Below, one piece after another: positions 26,868 to 35,537 of a stretch of DNA of 64,000 bases (positions are counted from its first letter, which is position 1; each line of letters begins with the position of its first letter). Under the pieces are notes generated by a model that saw only the letters and a list, made by a program, of their open reading frames with translations, was not told the DNA's origin and did not search any database. This stretch comes from Flavobacterium sp. GT3R68. GTDB taxonomy: Bacteria > Bacteroidota > Bacteroidia > Flavobacteriales > Flavobacteriaceae. Location: NCBI RefSeq assembly GCF_007109225.1, contig NZ_VJZK01000001.1, forward strand, positions 330,731 to 394,730, in the 5' to 3' direction. The position numbers and the translations under genes were made by a program.

Positions 26868-26884
26868 GTGTATCAGTACTATAT

Positions 26885-27760
26885 TTAGAAGTCAAAATTC
26901 ACACCCGCTCCAAAAACCTGTCGGGTCTGCCAACCGTCATAAGCATCGAGATCATGAATTGTTTGGAAAGCCAGATTTGTCGATAAATACCTGTTGATTT
27001 TCATCTTCACATTCAACTGGTAATCCACGTCTGTTTTTTTAACTTGTGGTTTGTCGAGGTAATTCGAATAGACATTCAGTATATTTTCCAACGAGACATT
27101 CGCCATCAGCATGAATTTATAATATCCTGCAGCGTAAAACCCTAATTCATATCTCATACTGTTCCCCTCTTCGACACCAAAATAGGCTTTATTAGGTAAT
27201 GTAAAGTCCGGATCTACAAAAGTGAATTTTGAAGTAAGCGGGGCGATGTTGAATTTCAGATTGTCATCTTTTTTCCAAAGCATTCCCGGTCCAAATGTCA
27301 GATATCCCGGCGATAGTAAATTAGTTCTTGGTTCTCTGGTTTCCACTCCCAATTCAGTTTTGTAAACATAGCCCTTGGTCATTTGGGTCCTGAAATTTAA
27401 AAAGGCTGAATAGTACCAGTAGCCCTTAGCTTTTTTACCCAATAGCGAATTGAATTCAAAACGATCATCGGTCTTTTTCTCCAAGGCACTTTTTGTTTTC
27501 ACCACACCATAGGAAGCCAGGATTTTGTTATCCCAGGACCAGTCGTCCTTTTTGTAGTTACAATCATAATTGACCCCAACATTACCGGAAAGATTATTCA
27601 CACCGCCGGCTGTCCAGTGACTAAAAGTGGATTGGTTAAAAAGAAGTATGAAATTTCCCTTGCAGGTCCAGACTTTCGTGGTGTCCGGTTTCACTTCCTC
27701 CTGTGCTTTTGCAGTAATCGTCCCGAAAATGCAAAGCAATATTATGGCTGTTTTTTTCAT
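26885..27760 (-). CDS. DUF3078 outer-membrane barrel protein
   Basis: This 291-residue protein has a signal peptide (MKKTAII...ITAKAQ). The DUF3078 signature follows early (NFILLFNQSTFSHWTAGGVNNLSG), then alternating strands ending GAGVNFDF, a typical barrel end. Its function is unknown. The start at 27760 is preferred over an upstream TTG because a -7 box (27779-27786) overlaps that TTG, so the mRNA should begin after it. It therefore has its own promoter despite lying 54 bp after the DUF2480 gene at the end of the SUF cluster. Confidence 0.82.
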   Translation of the reverse strand: MKKTAIILLCIFGTITAKAQEEVKPDTTKVWTCKGNFILLFNQSTFSHWTAGGVNNLSGNVGVNYDCNYKKDDWSWDNKILASYGVVKTKSALEKKTDDRFEFNSLLGKKAKGYWYYSAFLNFRTQMTKGYVYKTELGVETREPRTNLLSPGYLTFGPGMLWKKDDNLKFNIAPLTSKFTFVDPDFTLPNKAYFGVEEGNSMRYELGFYAAGYYKFMLMANVSLENILNVYSNYLDKPQVKKTDVDYQLNVKMKINRYLSTNLAFQTIHDLDAYDGWQTRQVFGAGVNFDF

Positions 27761-27778
27761 ATTGTCGTTCTGGTCTAA

Positions 27779-27786
27779 CAAATATA
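27779..27786 (-). promoter_or_regulatory. -7 box of the DUF3078 gene
   Basis: Minus-strand TATATTTG lies about 19 bp upstream of the ATG at 27760. It suggests independent expression and fixes the start. Confidence 0.5.
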
Positions 27787-27814
27787 AAAAATGTAATTCA
27801 CATAATGGGGTTTC

Positions 27815-28318
27815 TTATTTTTTCTTGTAAAGAGGAACTGCAGAACAGGCTTCTCCATACATAATACTTTTGGCAAAAGGCTGCAGATATTGGGCAGCCA
27901 TCACATAGGCAGACATAGGTACTGGTTTTTTGGAACATCCTTTTATAATCACGGGTTTGTTTTCATAAATGGAATAATCCAATTGGGTTAAAATCTCCTG
28001 ATATAACGTCGTTTCCAGATCTTCCAGATTGCCATTGACTACTTTTTTTGCAAAAGGAGCTAAATGCAGTGTTACCAATATAGAGGCCCACGCCGGAACT
28101 ATAGCGTCGGTACTGCAATGAATGGCCACCAACTGATCCTCATATTGCGACCAGTCGTATTGTTTTAAATGTTCCCGAAAATCTTTTTCTTTCAATAAAA
28201 AACCTTCCAACAGCCATTGGGAAATATCAAGTTGTACGCGATTGCCTGCTGGATAATAATCTTCTAAATCGAAAATTTCCAAAACACTGTTCGTGACCCT
28301 GTTGATGATTTGTTCCAT
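27815..28318 (-). CDS. DUF2480 family protein
   Basis: This 167-residue cytosolic protein has no signal or TM segment. It resembles the DUF2480 family, which is common in Bacteroidetes and typically encoded in or next to the suf cluster. Conserved-looking segments are LDISQWLLEGFLLKEKDFR, DAIVPAWAS and KGCSKKPVP with a cysteine near the C-terminus. Its role is unknown; the position 20 bp after the sufT-like gene suggests a link to Fe-S cluster assembly. Confidence 0.8.
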   Translation of the reverse strand: MEQIINRVTNSVLEIFDLEDYYPAGNRVQLDISQWLLEGFLLKEKDFREHLKQYDWSQYEDQLVAIHCSTDAIVPAWASILVTLHLAPFAKKVVNGNLEDLETTLYQEILTQLDYSIYENKPVIIKGCSKKPVPMSAYVMAAQYLQPFAKSIMYGEACSAVPLYKKK

Positions 28319-28338
28319 TGAATTTGCTGACTATGAAA

Positions 28339-28665
28339 TTATAGCATTCCCAATTCCAACTTGGCTTCTTCGCTCATTAAATCTTTGCTCCATGGCGGAT
28401 CAAAAGTAATTTCCACTTCAGCGGATTTGACATTCTCGATTGATTTTACTTTTTCTTCCACTTCACGTGGTAACGTTTCGGCAACCGGGCAGTTAGGGGA
28501 AGTTAGTGTCATCAGAATTTTAACTTCATAATCTTCATTGACCATTACATCATAGATCAACCCTAATTCATATATATCTACAGGGATTTCAGGATCGTAA
28601 ATGGTTTTTAATTTTTTTACTATGGCTTCTCCCAGTAAATTGGTATCTATAATTGCTTCTTCCAT
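28339..28665 (-). CDS. sufT: SUF-associated MIP18/DUF59 protein (SufT-like)
   Basis: This 108-residue DUF59/MIP18 protein has the family motifs YDPEIPVDIYELGLIYD and LTSPNCPVAETLP, which includes the conserved cysteine, and ends with the DPPW motif (TFDPPWSKDLMS). Such proteins help deliver or mature Fe-S clusters. It follows sufE by 6 bp and precedes DUF2480 by 20 bp. The symbol follows common usage for the SUF-linked member and is less sure than the family. Confidence 0.87.
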   Translation of the reverse strand: MEEAIIDTNLLGEAIVKKLKTIYDPEIPVDIYELGLIYDVMVNEDYEVKILMTLTSPNCPVAETLPREVEEKVKSIENVKSAEVEITFDPPWSKDLMSEEAKLELGML

Positions 28666-28671
28666 AATTTC

Positions 28672-29100
28672 TTAATTGTTAGTATTTTGCGATTGAAATG
28701 CCAAGGCATACATCTTAATCTGTTTGATCATCGACACCAGACCATTGGCACGGGTTGGCGACAAATGTTCCTTTAAACCGATTTCATCAATAAAATTCAT
28801 ATCCGCATTCAGGATATCTGCCGCCTTTTGATTGGAAAAAGTCCGAATCAGGATAGCGATGATTCCTTTGGTCAGAATCGCATCGCTGTCGGCCGTAAAA
28901 ACCACCGCATCATCATTTTGTTCTCCCTGCAACCATACCTTAGACTGGCAGCCTTTGATAAGATTGACGTCGGTTTTGTATTCTTCTTTAATCAGCGGTA
29001 GATTTTTCCCCAAGTCGATGATGTATTCATAACGCTGCATCCAGTCATCAAACATCGCGAATTCATCAATAATTTCTTCCTGTATTGCTTTAATTGTCAT
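28672..29100 (-). CDS. sufE: Cysteine desulfurase activator SufE
   Basis: This 142-residue SufE protein has the sulfur-accepting cysteine C51 in IKGCQSKVWL. It takes persulfide from SufS and passes it to SufBCD. Its length is typical. The start codon overlaps the stop of the preceding lipoprotein gene (TAATG at 29098-29102), indicating translational coupling. The lipoprotein separates it from sufS, its functional partner. Confidence 0.93.
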   Translation of the reverse strand: MTIKAIQEEIIDEFAMFDDWMQRYEYIIDLGKNLPLIKEEYKTDVNLIKGCQSKVWLQGEQNDDAVVFTADSDAILTKGIIAILIRTFSNQKAADILNADMNFIDEIGLKEHLSPTRANGLVSMIKQIKMYALAFQSQNTNN

Positions 29101-29597
29101 TATTCCTGTTCCGTAAGTGATACTACTTTATCAACTAATTTTTTAATCTGTGCCGGTGGAAAACCGTGATCAAAATTGCTGGATGTATAGTCCTTGTCTT
29201 TATAGGTGATTTTCAGTTCTGCAATCGGAGCCCCGTCATGGAATCTTTTTTCTGTAGGAGCTTTTAAGTTCGGCATTTCCGCCAAATTCACTTCAGTAAA
29301 AAACGCGGTAAGTGCTTTCCAGTCTGCATCCGATATTTTTTTAGCAACCGGCTGGTCTGCCCCGTTTCTGTCTTTTGAAACCATTATGGTCTGGTTCTGT
29401 ATAGTTACCTTTTCGTAAAAACCTCTGGTATTGGCTTCGTATTCTATCTTCATACCGTTTTGGGTGTCTGGAATTAAATTTTCATTTGCTTGTGCTTCCT
29501 GATTTGCAACAATATTGGATGGTTCCACTGCCTTTTTCTGGCAATTGCAACTGATACACATAATAAAAATCGAGGCTAATAAAGTAATTGCTTTCAT
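29100..29597 (-). CDS. Lipoprotein inserted between sufS and sufE
   Basis: This 165-residue protein has a lipoprotein-type signal (hydrophobic stretch followed by MCISC, C17). The mature part has short repeated strand/turn segments and no motif I recognise. It begins 18 bp after sufS and overlaps the sufE start (TAATG), so it is co-transcribed with cytosolic Fe-S genes although it must be exported. The contrast in location is odd, and no functional link is visible. Confidence 0.72.
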   Translation of the reverse strand: MKAITLLASIFIMCISCNCQKKAVEPSNIVANQEAQANENLIPDTQNGMKIEYEANTRGFYEKVTIQNQTIMVSKDRNGADQPVAKKISDADWKALTAFFTEVNLAEMPNLKAPTEKRFHDGAPIAELKITYKDKDYTSSNFDHGFPPAQIKKLVDKVVSLTEQE

Positions 29598-29615
29598 CGG
29601 TGTTGGTTTTTTTGG

Positions 29616-30833
29616 TTAGGATAACATTTGTTGCGCTTTCTTGACTGCTTCTACAAATATATCAATTTCTTCTTTGGTATTATAAAACGAAAAAGATGCC
29701 CGAATCGTACCCGGGATTTTAAAGAAATTCATAATAGGTTGCGCGCAATGGTGGCCAGTCCGCACTGCTATACCTAGTTTGTCAATAATCGTACCAATGT
29801 CGTATGGGTGAATCCCTTCGATGTTGAATGAAATTACCGATGTTTTTTCTTTTGCAGTACCATAAATCTTCAATCCTTCGATTTCTAATAAACGCGCGGT
29901 CCCGTAGGCCAATAATTCGTTTTCCTGTTGCTGGATATTATCGAAACCAACGGAATTCATGTAATCGATTGCGGTACCGAGAACGATTCCACCTGCAATG
30001 TGAGGTGTTCCCGCTTCGAACTTATGGGGTAAATCGGCGTAAGTAGTTTTCTCGAAGGTCACTTCCTTAATCATTTCGCCTCCACCTTGGTACGGCGGTA
30101 ATTTATTGAGCCAATCTTCTTTCCCGTACAAGATTCCGGTTCCGGTGGGCCCGCACATTTTATGGCCAGAAAACGCATAGAAATCACAATCCAATGCCTG
30201 AACATCCGGTTTTAGGTGTGGTACTGCCTGCGCTCCGTCAATCAGAATCGCTGCTCCGGCCTCATGCGCTTTGTCAATCATGTACTTGATGGGGTTGACA
30301 GTTCCCAACGCATTCGATATATGGTTAACGGCAACAATCCTGGTTTTATCCGACAACAGTTTGTCATAATCGGCCATGATCAATTCCCCTTTTTCATTCA
30401 TCGGGATGACTTTTAAGGTCGCTCCGGTGCGTTCACAAAGCATTTGCCAAGGCACAATGTTGGAATGGTGTTCCAATGCGGAAACCATTACCTCATCGCC
30501 TTCTTGTAAAAGGGAGGCAAATCCGTTGGTCACCAGATTAATACTTTGGGTCGTCCCGGAAGTAAAAATTACTTCATGATCGAACTCGGCATTGATATGC
30601 GTTTGGATTTTTTTTCGGGATTCTTCATACGCATCGGTGGCCAATTGGCTTAAGGTATGCACCCCACGATGGATGTTGGCGTTAATTTCCTGATAATAAT
30701 TAGATATAGCGTCAATGACCACCTGTGGTTTTTGAGAAGTGGCTCCGTTGTCAAAATAAACTAAAGGTTTGCCATTTACTTTTTGAGAAAGTATCGGGAA
30801 ATCGGCACGGGTATCGTTTATATTGAAACTCAT
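29616..30833 (-). CDS. sufS: Cysteine desulfurase SufS
   Basis: This 405-residue PLP enzyme has the cofactor lysine K225 (FSGHKMCGPTG) and catalytic cysteine C363 (RTGHHCAQP). The short RTGHHCAQP loop and overall sequence mark the SufS (group II) class, not IscS. It releases sulfur from cysteine as persulfide for SufE. Upstream on the same strand is sufD, separated by 163 bp that contain a dispersed structured element (30847-30972). That gap may reduce or modulate read-through. Confidence 0.95.
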   Translation of the reverse strand: MSFNINDTRADFPILSQKVNGKPLVYFDNGATSQKPQVVIDAISNYYQEINANIHRGVHTLSQLATDAYEESRKKIQTHINAEFDHEVIFTSGTTQSINLVTNGFASLLQEGDEVMVSALEHHSNIVPWQMLCERTGATLKVIPMNEKGELIMADYDKLLSDKTRIVAVNHISNALGTVNPIKYMIDKAHEAGAAILIDGAQAVPHLKPDVQALDCDFYAFSGHKMCGPTGTGILYGKEDWLNKLPPYQGGGEMIKEVTFEKTTYADLPHKFEAGTPHIAGGIVLGTAIDYMNSVGFDNIQQQENELLAYGTARLLEIEGLKIYGTAKEKTSVISFNIEGIHPYDIGTIIDKLGIAVRTGHHCAQPIMNFFKIPGTIRASFSFYNTKEEIDIFVEAVKKAQQMLS

Positions 30834-30846
30834 TTTGTTTTGTTTT

Positions 30847-30972
30847 TAGCCCCGATTACTTCACTTAACTTCTTTTTTTTATCGGAGTTCAGTGAACTTC
30901 GTTTGTAGCGTTTATCCTTTTGTTTTTCTTTAAAACAAAAAGATAAAAGCGGATAGTGGGAAAAGCTCCTGA
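30847..30972 (-). repeat. Dispersed structured element, copy 2
   Basis: This second copy of the element at 7894-7975 lies in the sufD-sufS gap. It shares the TAGCCCCGAT end, ATCCTTTT arm, CTTTAA loop, AAAGATA arm, CGGATAGTGGGA and GCTCCTGA end. The central hairpin (30913-30926 with 30932-30945) pairs at 13 of 14 positions. It is longer than copy 1 because of about 45 extra bases, which include the inverted repeat GTTCAGTGAAC. Relative to the flanking genes, the orientation is the same as in copy 1. Confidence 0.65.
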
Positions 30973-30996
30973 TTGCTTCGTTATTCGCAATGATAA

Positions 30997-32313
30997 TTAC
31001 AAATCAAATCCCATGTTCACGCCTAATTTAGTGGCAATAATTTTGGCGATTTTTACGCGTAATTCCGGTATTTTTATACTTGAAGTCACTTCGCTGGTAA
31101 AGGCGTACATCAGCAAGGCTTTGGCTTCTTTTTTAGGGATTCCGCGTTGCTGCATATAGAACATGGCAGTGTCATCCAATTGACCGATGGTACAGCCGTG
31201 CGAACATTTCACATCATCGGCAAAAATTTCCAATTGCGGCTTGGCATTTATGGTCGCCTTATCGCTTAGCAGGATATTGTTGTTTTTCTGGAAAGCATCC
31301 GTTTTTTGGGCTTCTCTTTCCACGTAAATTTTTCCGTTAAAAACCCCGGTGGATGCTCCGTCATAAATCCCTTTATAATTTTGATGGCTTTCGCAGTTGG
31401 GCGTCGCGTGCTGAACCAACGTGTAATGATCGACATGTTGCTTGTCACCAATAATGGTCACACCTTTCAGCGTACTGTCGATTCTTTCTCCTTGGTGGAA
31501 GAAATTCAGATTGTTTCTGGTGATGTTTCCTCCAAAAGAAAAAGTATGAACAGCCACGCGGCTTTCCTGCTTTTGGGCAATGTATGTATTGTCAATCAGA
31601 TTGGCAGTCTGTACGTCGTTCTGGATCTTATAATAATCTACGATCGCGCGTTTTTGCGCAAAAATCTCGGTAACCGAATTGGTCAAAACCGGATTTTCAT
31701 TCAGGCTTTGGTGACGTTCGATGATTTGAACGTGGGCGTTTTCGCCAACAATTACCAGGTTTCTTGGCTGTACCATCAGTGCGGCTTCGTTTCCTGTCGA
31801 AAAATAAATGATTTCGATTGGTTTGTCGACCACTTTGCTTTTCGGAATATTGATATAGGCTCCTTCAGAAGCGAAAGCGGTATTTAAAGTCGTCAGGCTT
31901 TCTTCCTTGCTCGCAATCTGGTTGAAGTACGTATCAATGATCATTTTATATTTGGGTTTGGTCAATGCCGAGGACATTAAGCAAACATCCAGTCCGTCAT
32001 GGGTCGTTGATGATAAAAACGAACTGAAAAGACCGTCAATAAAAATTACTTTATAGGTGTCGACATCATTCAGGAAGTATTTTTTCACCTCTTTGAAATC
32101 AATATCATTATCTTTCTTTGGGAATACGCTGAAGTCATTTTTTAAAATGGCATTCAGAGAAGTATATTTCCAGGCTTCCTCTTTTTTGGTAGGAAACCCT
32201 TTGTTTTCAAAATTCTTTATAGCCAGCGTACGAATATCGTGCAGTTCGTTGTGAACATCCACCGTTTCTTCGAAAGCCATAAAAGACGAAATTAATTTTT
32301 CTTTAAACTCCAT
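30997..32313 (-). CDS. sufD: Fe-S cluster assembly protein SufD
   Basis: This 438-residue SufD subunit has the beta-helix core and C-terminal conserved region (KCSHGCTIGQLDDTAMFYMQQRGI). It forms the SufBC2D scaffold with SufB and SufC, which builds Fe-S clusters in the cytosol. The ATG at 32313 is chosen: it follows the sufC stop by one base, whereas the alternative GTG at 32325 would overlap sufC. The stop is followed by the dispersed element and then sufS. Confidence 0.94.
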   Translation of the reverse strand: MEFKEKLISSFMAFEETVDVHNELHDIRTLAIKNFENKGFPTKKEEAWKYTSLNAILKNDFSVFPKKDNDIDFKEVKKYFLNDVDTYKVIFIDGLFSSFLSSTTHDGLDVCLMSSALTKPKYKMIIDTYFNQIASKEESLTTLNTAFASEGAYINIPKSKVVDKPIEIIYFSTGNEAALMVQPRNLVIVGENAHVQIIERHQSLNENPVLTNSVTEIFAQKRAIVDYYKIQNDVQTANLIDNTYIAQKQESRVAVHTFSFGGNITRNNLNFFHQGERIDSTLKGVTIIGDKQHVDHYTLVQHATPNCESHQNYKGIYDGASTGVFNGKIYVEREAQKTDAFQKNNNILLSDKATINAKPQLEIFADDVKCSHGCTIGQLDDTAMFYMQQRGIPKKEAKALLMYAFTSEVTSSIKIPELRVKIAKIIATKLGVNMGFDL

Positions 32314-32314
32314 T

Positions 32315-33061
32315 TTAATTTTCACTTTTTAACCAATCGTATCCTTTTTCCTCCAGCTCCAAAGCCAGTTCTTTTCCGCCACTTTTTACGATTTTACCAT
32401 CGTGCAATACGTGAACGAAATCCGGAACGATATATTCCAATAAACGCTGGTAGTGTGTAATCACGATCACCGCGTTGTCTTTACTTTTTAATTTATTAAC
32501 CCCGTTGGCCACGATACGCAACGCATCAATGTCCAGTCCGGAATCGGTTTCATCCAGGATTGCCAACTTTGGATCCAGCATCGCCATTTGGAAAATCTCG
32601 TTACGTTTCTTTTCCCCACCGGAGAATCCTTCATTTAGCGAACGCGCCATAAACTTACGGTCGATTTCCAGTAATTCGGATTTTTCGCGGATCAGTTTCA
32701 GCATTTCATTTGCCGGCATTGGCTCTTCGCCTTTTGCCTTACGGGTTTCATTGATGGCCGTTTTCATAAAATTGGTTACCGAAACGCCCGGTATTTCAAC
32801 CGGGTATTGAAAAGATAAAAACACCCCTTTGTGCGCTCTTTCTTCCGGTGATAATTCAGAGATATCTTCACCTTCGAGTAAAATTTCTCCTGCAGTTACG
32901 TCATAATTTTCATTTCCGGCTATAATGGCCGAAAGCGTACTTTTACCGGCACCGTTAGGCCCCATTATTGCATGCACTTCGCCTGCTTTAACTTCAAGAT
33001 TGATTCCTTTTAATATTTCTTTATCTTCTATCGAAGCGTGCAAATTTTTTATTGATAACAT
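32315..33061 (-). CDS. sufC: Fe-S cluster assembly ATPase SufC
   Basis: This 248-residue ABC-type ATPase has Walker [10 protein letters not shown] (about residue 34), a signature motif variant [10 protein letters not shown] and Walker [13 protein letters not shown] followed by the H-loop (VITHYQR). It drives conformational change in SufBC2D. It begins 9 bp after a flavodoxin-like reductase gene and its stop nearly touches sufD. The sequence is typical in length and motifs. Confidence 0.96.
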   Translation of the reverse strand: MLSIKNLHASIEDKEILKGINLEVKAGEVHAIMGPNGAGKSTLSAIIAGNENYDVTAGEILLEGEDISELSPEERAHKGVFLSFQYPVEIPGVSVTNFMKTAINETRKAKGEEPMPANEMLKLIREKSELLEIDRKFMARSLNEGFSGGEKKRNEIFQMAMLDPKLAILDETDSGLDIDALRIVANGVNKLKSKDNAVIVITHYQRLLEYIVPDFVHVLHDGKIVKSGGKELALELEEKGYDWLKSEN

Positions 33062-33070
33062 ATTTTTAAT

Positions 33071-33559
33071 TTATATAAAAGCTAATTCAATTTTATCTAT
33101 TTCTGCTGGGTTATCGGCATTAAAATGCTGGTTTCCCAAATATTTCATTCCTAAGTATTCTGCTGACATCCGAAACGGAAGATAAAAATCATACTCCATT
33201 TCATCGTCATGTGAATTGGATATCACTGCAAACTTCTTACCTCTCAGTTTTCTTCCTGTCTCTTTTTCTATACGGATTAAATCCGAAAAACGGTCAAAAA
33301 ACACTTTCATAATACCGCTCATGCTATACCAGTAAACGGGCGTTGCAAAAATCAGCGTATCGTATTTTTCTACAATTCCTTTAATCAGAGGCAAAAAATC
33401 ATCTTCTCTGTTTTTGCTTCCATAATCGTAATATGAAAAATCGTAGTCCATCAGATTAACTACGTCAATATTATACTGCCTTGCTATTGCATCAACAATT
33501 CTTGTTGTATTTCCATTGTTTCGGGAAGACCCTAAAATAATGACTTTTTTATTTTCCAT
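33071..33559 (-). CDS. Flavodoxin-fold NAD(P)H-dependent FMN reductase
   Basis: This 162-residue flavodoxin-fold protein has the FMN phosphate-binding motif GSSRNNGNT at the N-terminus and ATPVYWYSMSG in the flavin region. Members are NAD(P)H:FMN or quinone reductases. It sits between sufB and sufC with gaps of 7 and 9 bp, so it is co-transcribed with the scaffold genes. The position suggests it may reduce flavin or iron for cluster assembly, but that is inference; it could also be a passenger gene. Confidence 0.83.
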   Translation of the reverse strand: MENKKVIILGSSRNNGNTTRIVDAIARQYNIDVVNLMDYDFSYYDYGSKNREDDFLPLIKGIVEKYDTLIFATPVYWYSMSGIMKVFFDRFSDLIRIEKETGRKLRGKKFAVISNSHDDEMEYDFYLPFRMSAEYLGMKYLGNQHFNADNPAEIDKIELAFI

Positions 33560-33566
33560 TTGTAAA

Positions 33567-35015
33567 TTATCCTACCGAACCTTCCAAAGAAATCTCCAGT
33601 AATTTTTGTGCCTCAACAGCAAATTCCATTGGCAGTTTGTTCAGAACGTCTTTACTGAAACCATTCACGATAAGTGCGATGGCTTTCTCTGTCGGAATTC
33701 CACGTTGGTTGCAATAAAACACCTGGTCTTCCCCGATTTTTGAAGTCGTGGCCTCGTGTTCAATTTTGGCCGACGTGTTTTTGGATTCGATGTATGGAAA
33801 AGTATGCGCTCCACAATTATTTCCCATCAATAATGAGTCACATTGTGAGAAATTCCTTGCGTTATCCGCTCTGGCACTGATTTGCACCAGACCTCTGTAA
33901 CTGTTTTGTGATTTTCCGGCAGAAATACCTTTGGAGATAATGGTTGACTTGGTGTTTTTACCCAAATGAATCATTTTGGTTCCGGTATCGGCTTGTTGGT
34001 GGTTGTTGGTTACGGCAATCGAATAAAATTCCCCGATGGAGTTATCTCCTTTTAAAATAACCGATGGATATTTCCAGGTAATGGCAGAACCGGTTTCGAC
34101 CTGCGTCCATGAGATTTTTGCGTTTTTCTCACACATTCCTCTTTTGGTTACAAAATTGAAAACACCGCCTACACCTTCCTTGTTTCCGGGATACCAGTTT
34201 TGAACGGTAGAATATTTAATTTCAGCATTATCCAAAGCAACCAATTCCACCACTGCAGCATGCAATTGGTTTTCATCACGCGATGGTGCCGTACATCCTT
34301 CTAGATAAGAAACATAACTTCCTTCATCGGCAATCACCAGAGTTCGTTCGAACTGTCCTGTTCCGGCCTGATTGATACGGAAATACGTGGAAAGTTCCAT
34401 TGGGCAACGAACGCCTTTGGGAATATAGCAGAAGGAACCGTCTGAGAAAACAGCCGAATTTAAAGCAGCGTAAAAATTATCCTTTTGCGGGACAATTGTT
34501 CCCAAATATTTGCGGACCAATTCGGGATGTTCCTTGATAGCCTCAGAAATCGGACAGAAAATAATGCCTTTTTCCCCTAATGTTTTTTTGAATGTGGTAG
34601 CCACCGAAACAGAATCGACAACAATATCCATAGCGACATTGTTCATCATTTTTTGCTCGTCGATGGAGATTCCCAGTTTTTTGTACATTTCCAAAAGATC
34701 CGGATCCACATCATCCAATGTTTTGTTTGGGTCTACCGCTTTTGGTGCCGAATAATACGAAATTGCCTGAAAGTCCGGTTTTGTATAATGAACATTGGCC
34801 CATGTTGGCTCTACCATTTCTTCCCACGCACGAAAAGCCTCCAGACGCCATTCGGTCATCCATTCCGGTTCTTCTTTCTTTAGGGAAATAGCGCGAACAA
34901 TGTCTTCATTCAGGCCTATTGGGAAAGTATCTGATTCAATGTCGGTATAAAATCCGTATTCGTATTCTTTATTTTCGAGTTCGATTTTTAAATCGTCTTC
35001 CGTATATTTTGACAT
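33567..35015 (-). CDS. sufB: Fe-S cluster assembly protein SufB
   Basis: This 482-residue SufB has characteristic segments [22 protein letters not shown], the core [19 protein letters not shown] and the C-terminal FYCNQRGI. It is the scaffold subunit on which the cluster is assembled in SufBC2D. It starts 18 bp after sufA. Length and motifs are normal. Confidence 0.96.
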   Translation of the reverse strand: MSKYTEDDLKIELENKEYEYGFYTDIESDTFPIGLNEDIVRAISLKKEEPEWMTEWRLEAFRAWEEMVEPTWANVHYTKPDFQAISYYSAPKAVDPNKTLDDVDPDLLEMYKKLGISIDEQKMMNNVAMDIVVDSVSVATTFKKTLGEKGIIFCPISEAIKEHPELVRKYLGTIVPQKDNFYAALNSAVFSDGSFCYIPKGVRCPMELSTYFRINQAGTGQFERTLVIADEGSYVSYLEGCTAPSRDENQLHAAVVELVALDNAEIKYSTVQNWYPGNKEGVGGVFNFVTKRGMCEKNAKISWTQVETGSAITWKYPSVILKGDNSIGEFYSIAVTNNHQQADTGTKMIHLGKNTKSTIISKGISAGKSQNSYRGLVQISARADNARNFSQCDSLLMGNNCGAHTFPYIESKNTSAKIEHEATTSKIGEDQVFYCNQRGIPTEKAIALIVNGFSKDVLNKLPMEFAVEAQKLLEISLEGSVG

Positions 35016-35033
35016 AATTTTATTTAAATATTT

Positions 35034-35363
35034 TTACAGAGAAAAACTTTCTCCGCAACCGCAGGTTCTGTTGGCATTTGGGTTATTGAAAACAAAGCCT
35101 TTTCCGTTTAAACCTCCGGAAAACTCCAAAATTGTCCCTGCCAGATACAGGAAGCTTTTTTTCTCCACCGCGATGGTGATGTCATTGTCCACAAAGATTT
35201 TATCGTCTTCGCCTTTTGTTTTATCGAATTTCAAATCATAGGACAGACCCGAGCAACCGCCGCTTTTCACGCCAACTCTTACATAATCTTTTGCGGCATC
35301 AAAACCATCATCTTTCATCAAGTCGATGATTTTCTTTTTGGCTGTGTCAGAAACCTTTATCAT
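35034..35363 (-). CDS. sufA: A-type Fe-S carrier SufA/HesB family
   Basis: This 109-residue A-type carrier has the three conserved cysteines: C37 or so in GGCSGLSYD and the C-terminal pair CGCG in RTCGCGESFSL. It accepts clusters from SufBCD and passes them to target proteins. It is the first gene of the SUF operon, with a -7 box 33-40 bp upstream. I see no IscR-like regulator gene or obvious Fur box in the 174-bp divergent gap. Confidence 0.92.
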   Translation of the reverse strand: MIKVSDTAKKKIIDLMKDDGFDAAKDYVRVGVKSGGCSGLSYDLKFDKTKGEDDKIFVDNDITIAVEKKSFLYLAGTILEFSGGLNGKGFVFNNPNANRTCGCGESFSL

Positions 35364-35395
35364 AACCTTATATTGATTTTGTCTAAATTAATAGG

Positions 35396-35403
35396 CAAAG
35401 ATA
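35396..35403 (-). promoter_or_regulatory. -7 box of the SUF operon
   Basis: Minus-strand TATCTTTG followed by GCC is a close match to the flavobacterial -7 and start region, 33 bp before the sufA start. No TTG box at standard spacing is visible. Confidence 0.55.
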
Positions 35404-35537
35404 TTACAATTATCTCTTTTTGCTATATCAGCTAACATTTTTATAACTATAATTGAATAGAAAATGTTTATCCGGAGCCTGAAAACAAATGGATTTTCAT
35501 AAATTGCAGGCTTATTTGAATTTTTTAAATCAGAAAA

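Noticed and set aside
27761..27781. An earlier TTG start for the DUF3078 gene
   Set aside because: It overlaps the -7 box and would precede the signal peptide with hydrophilic residues.
28455..28475. CACGTG core resembling parS inside the sufT-like gene
   Set aside because: Only the 6-bp core and two or three flanking bases match; the flanks differ from the consensus on both sides.
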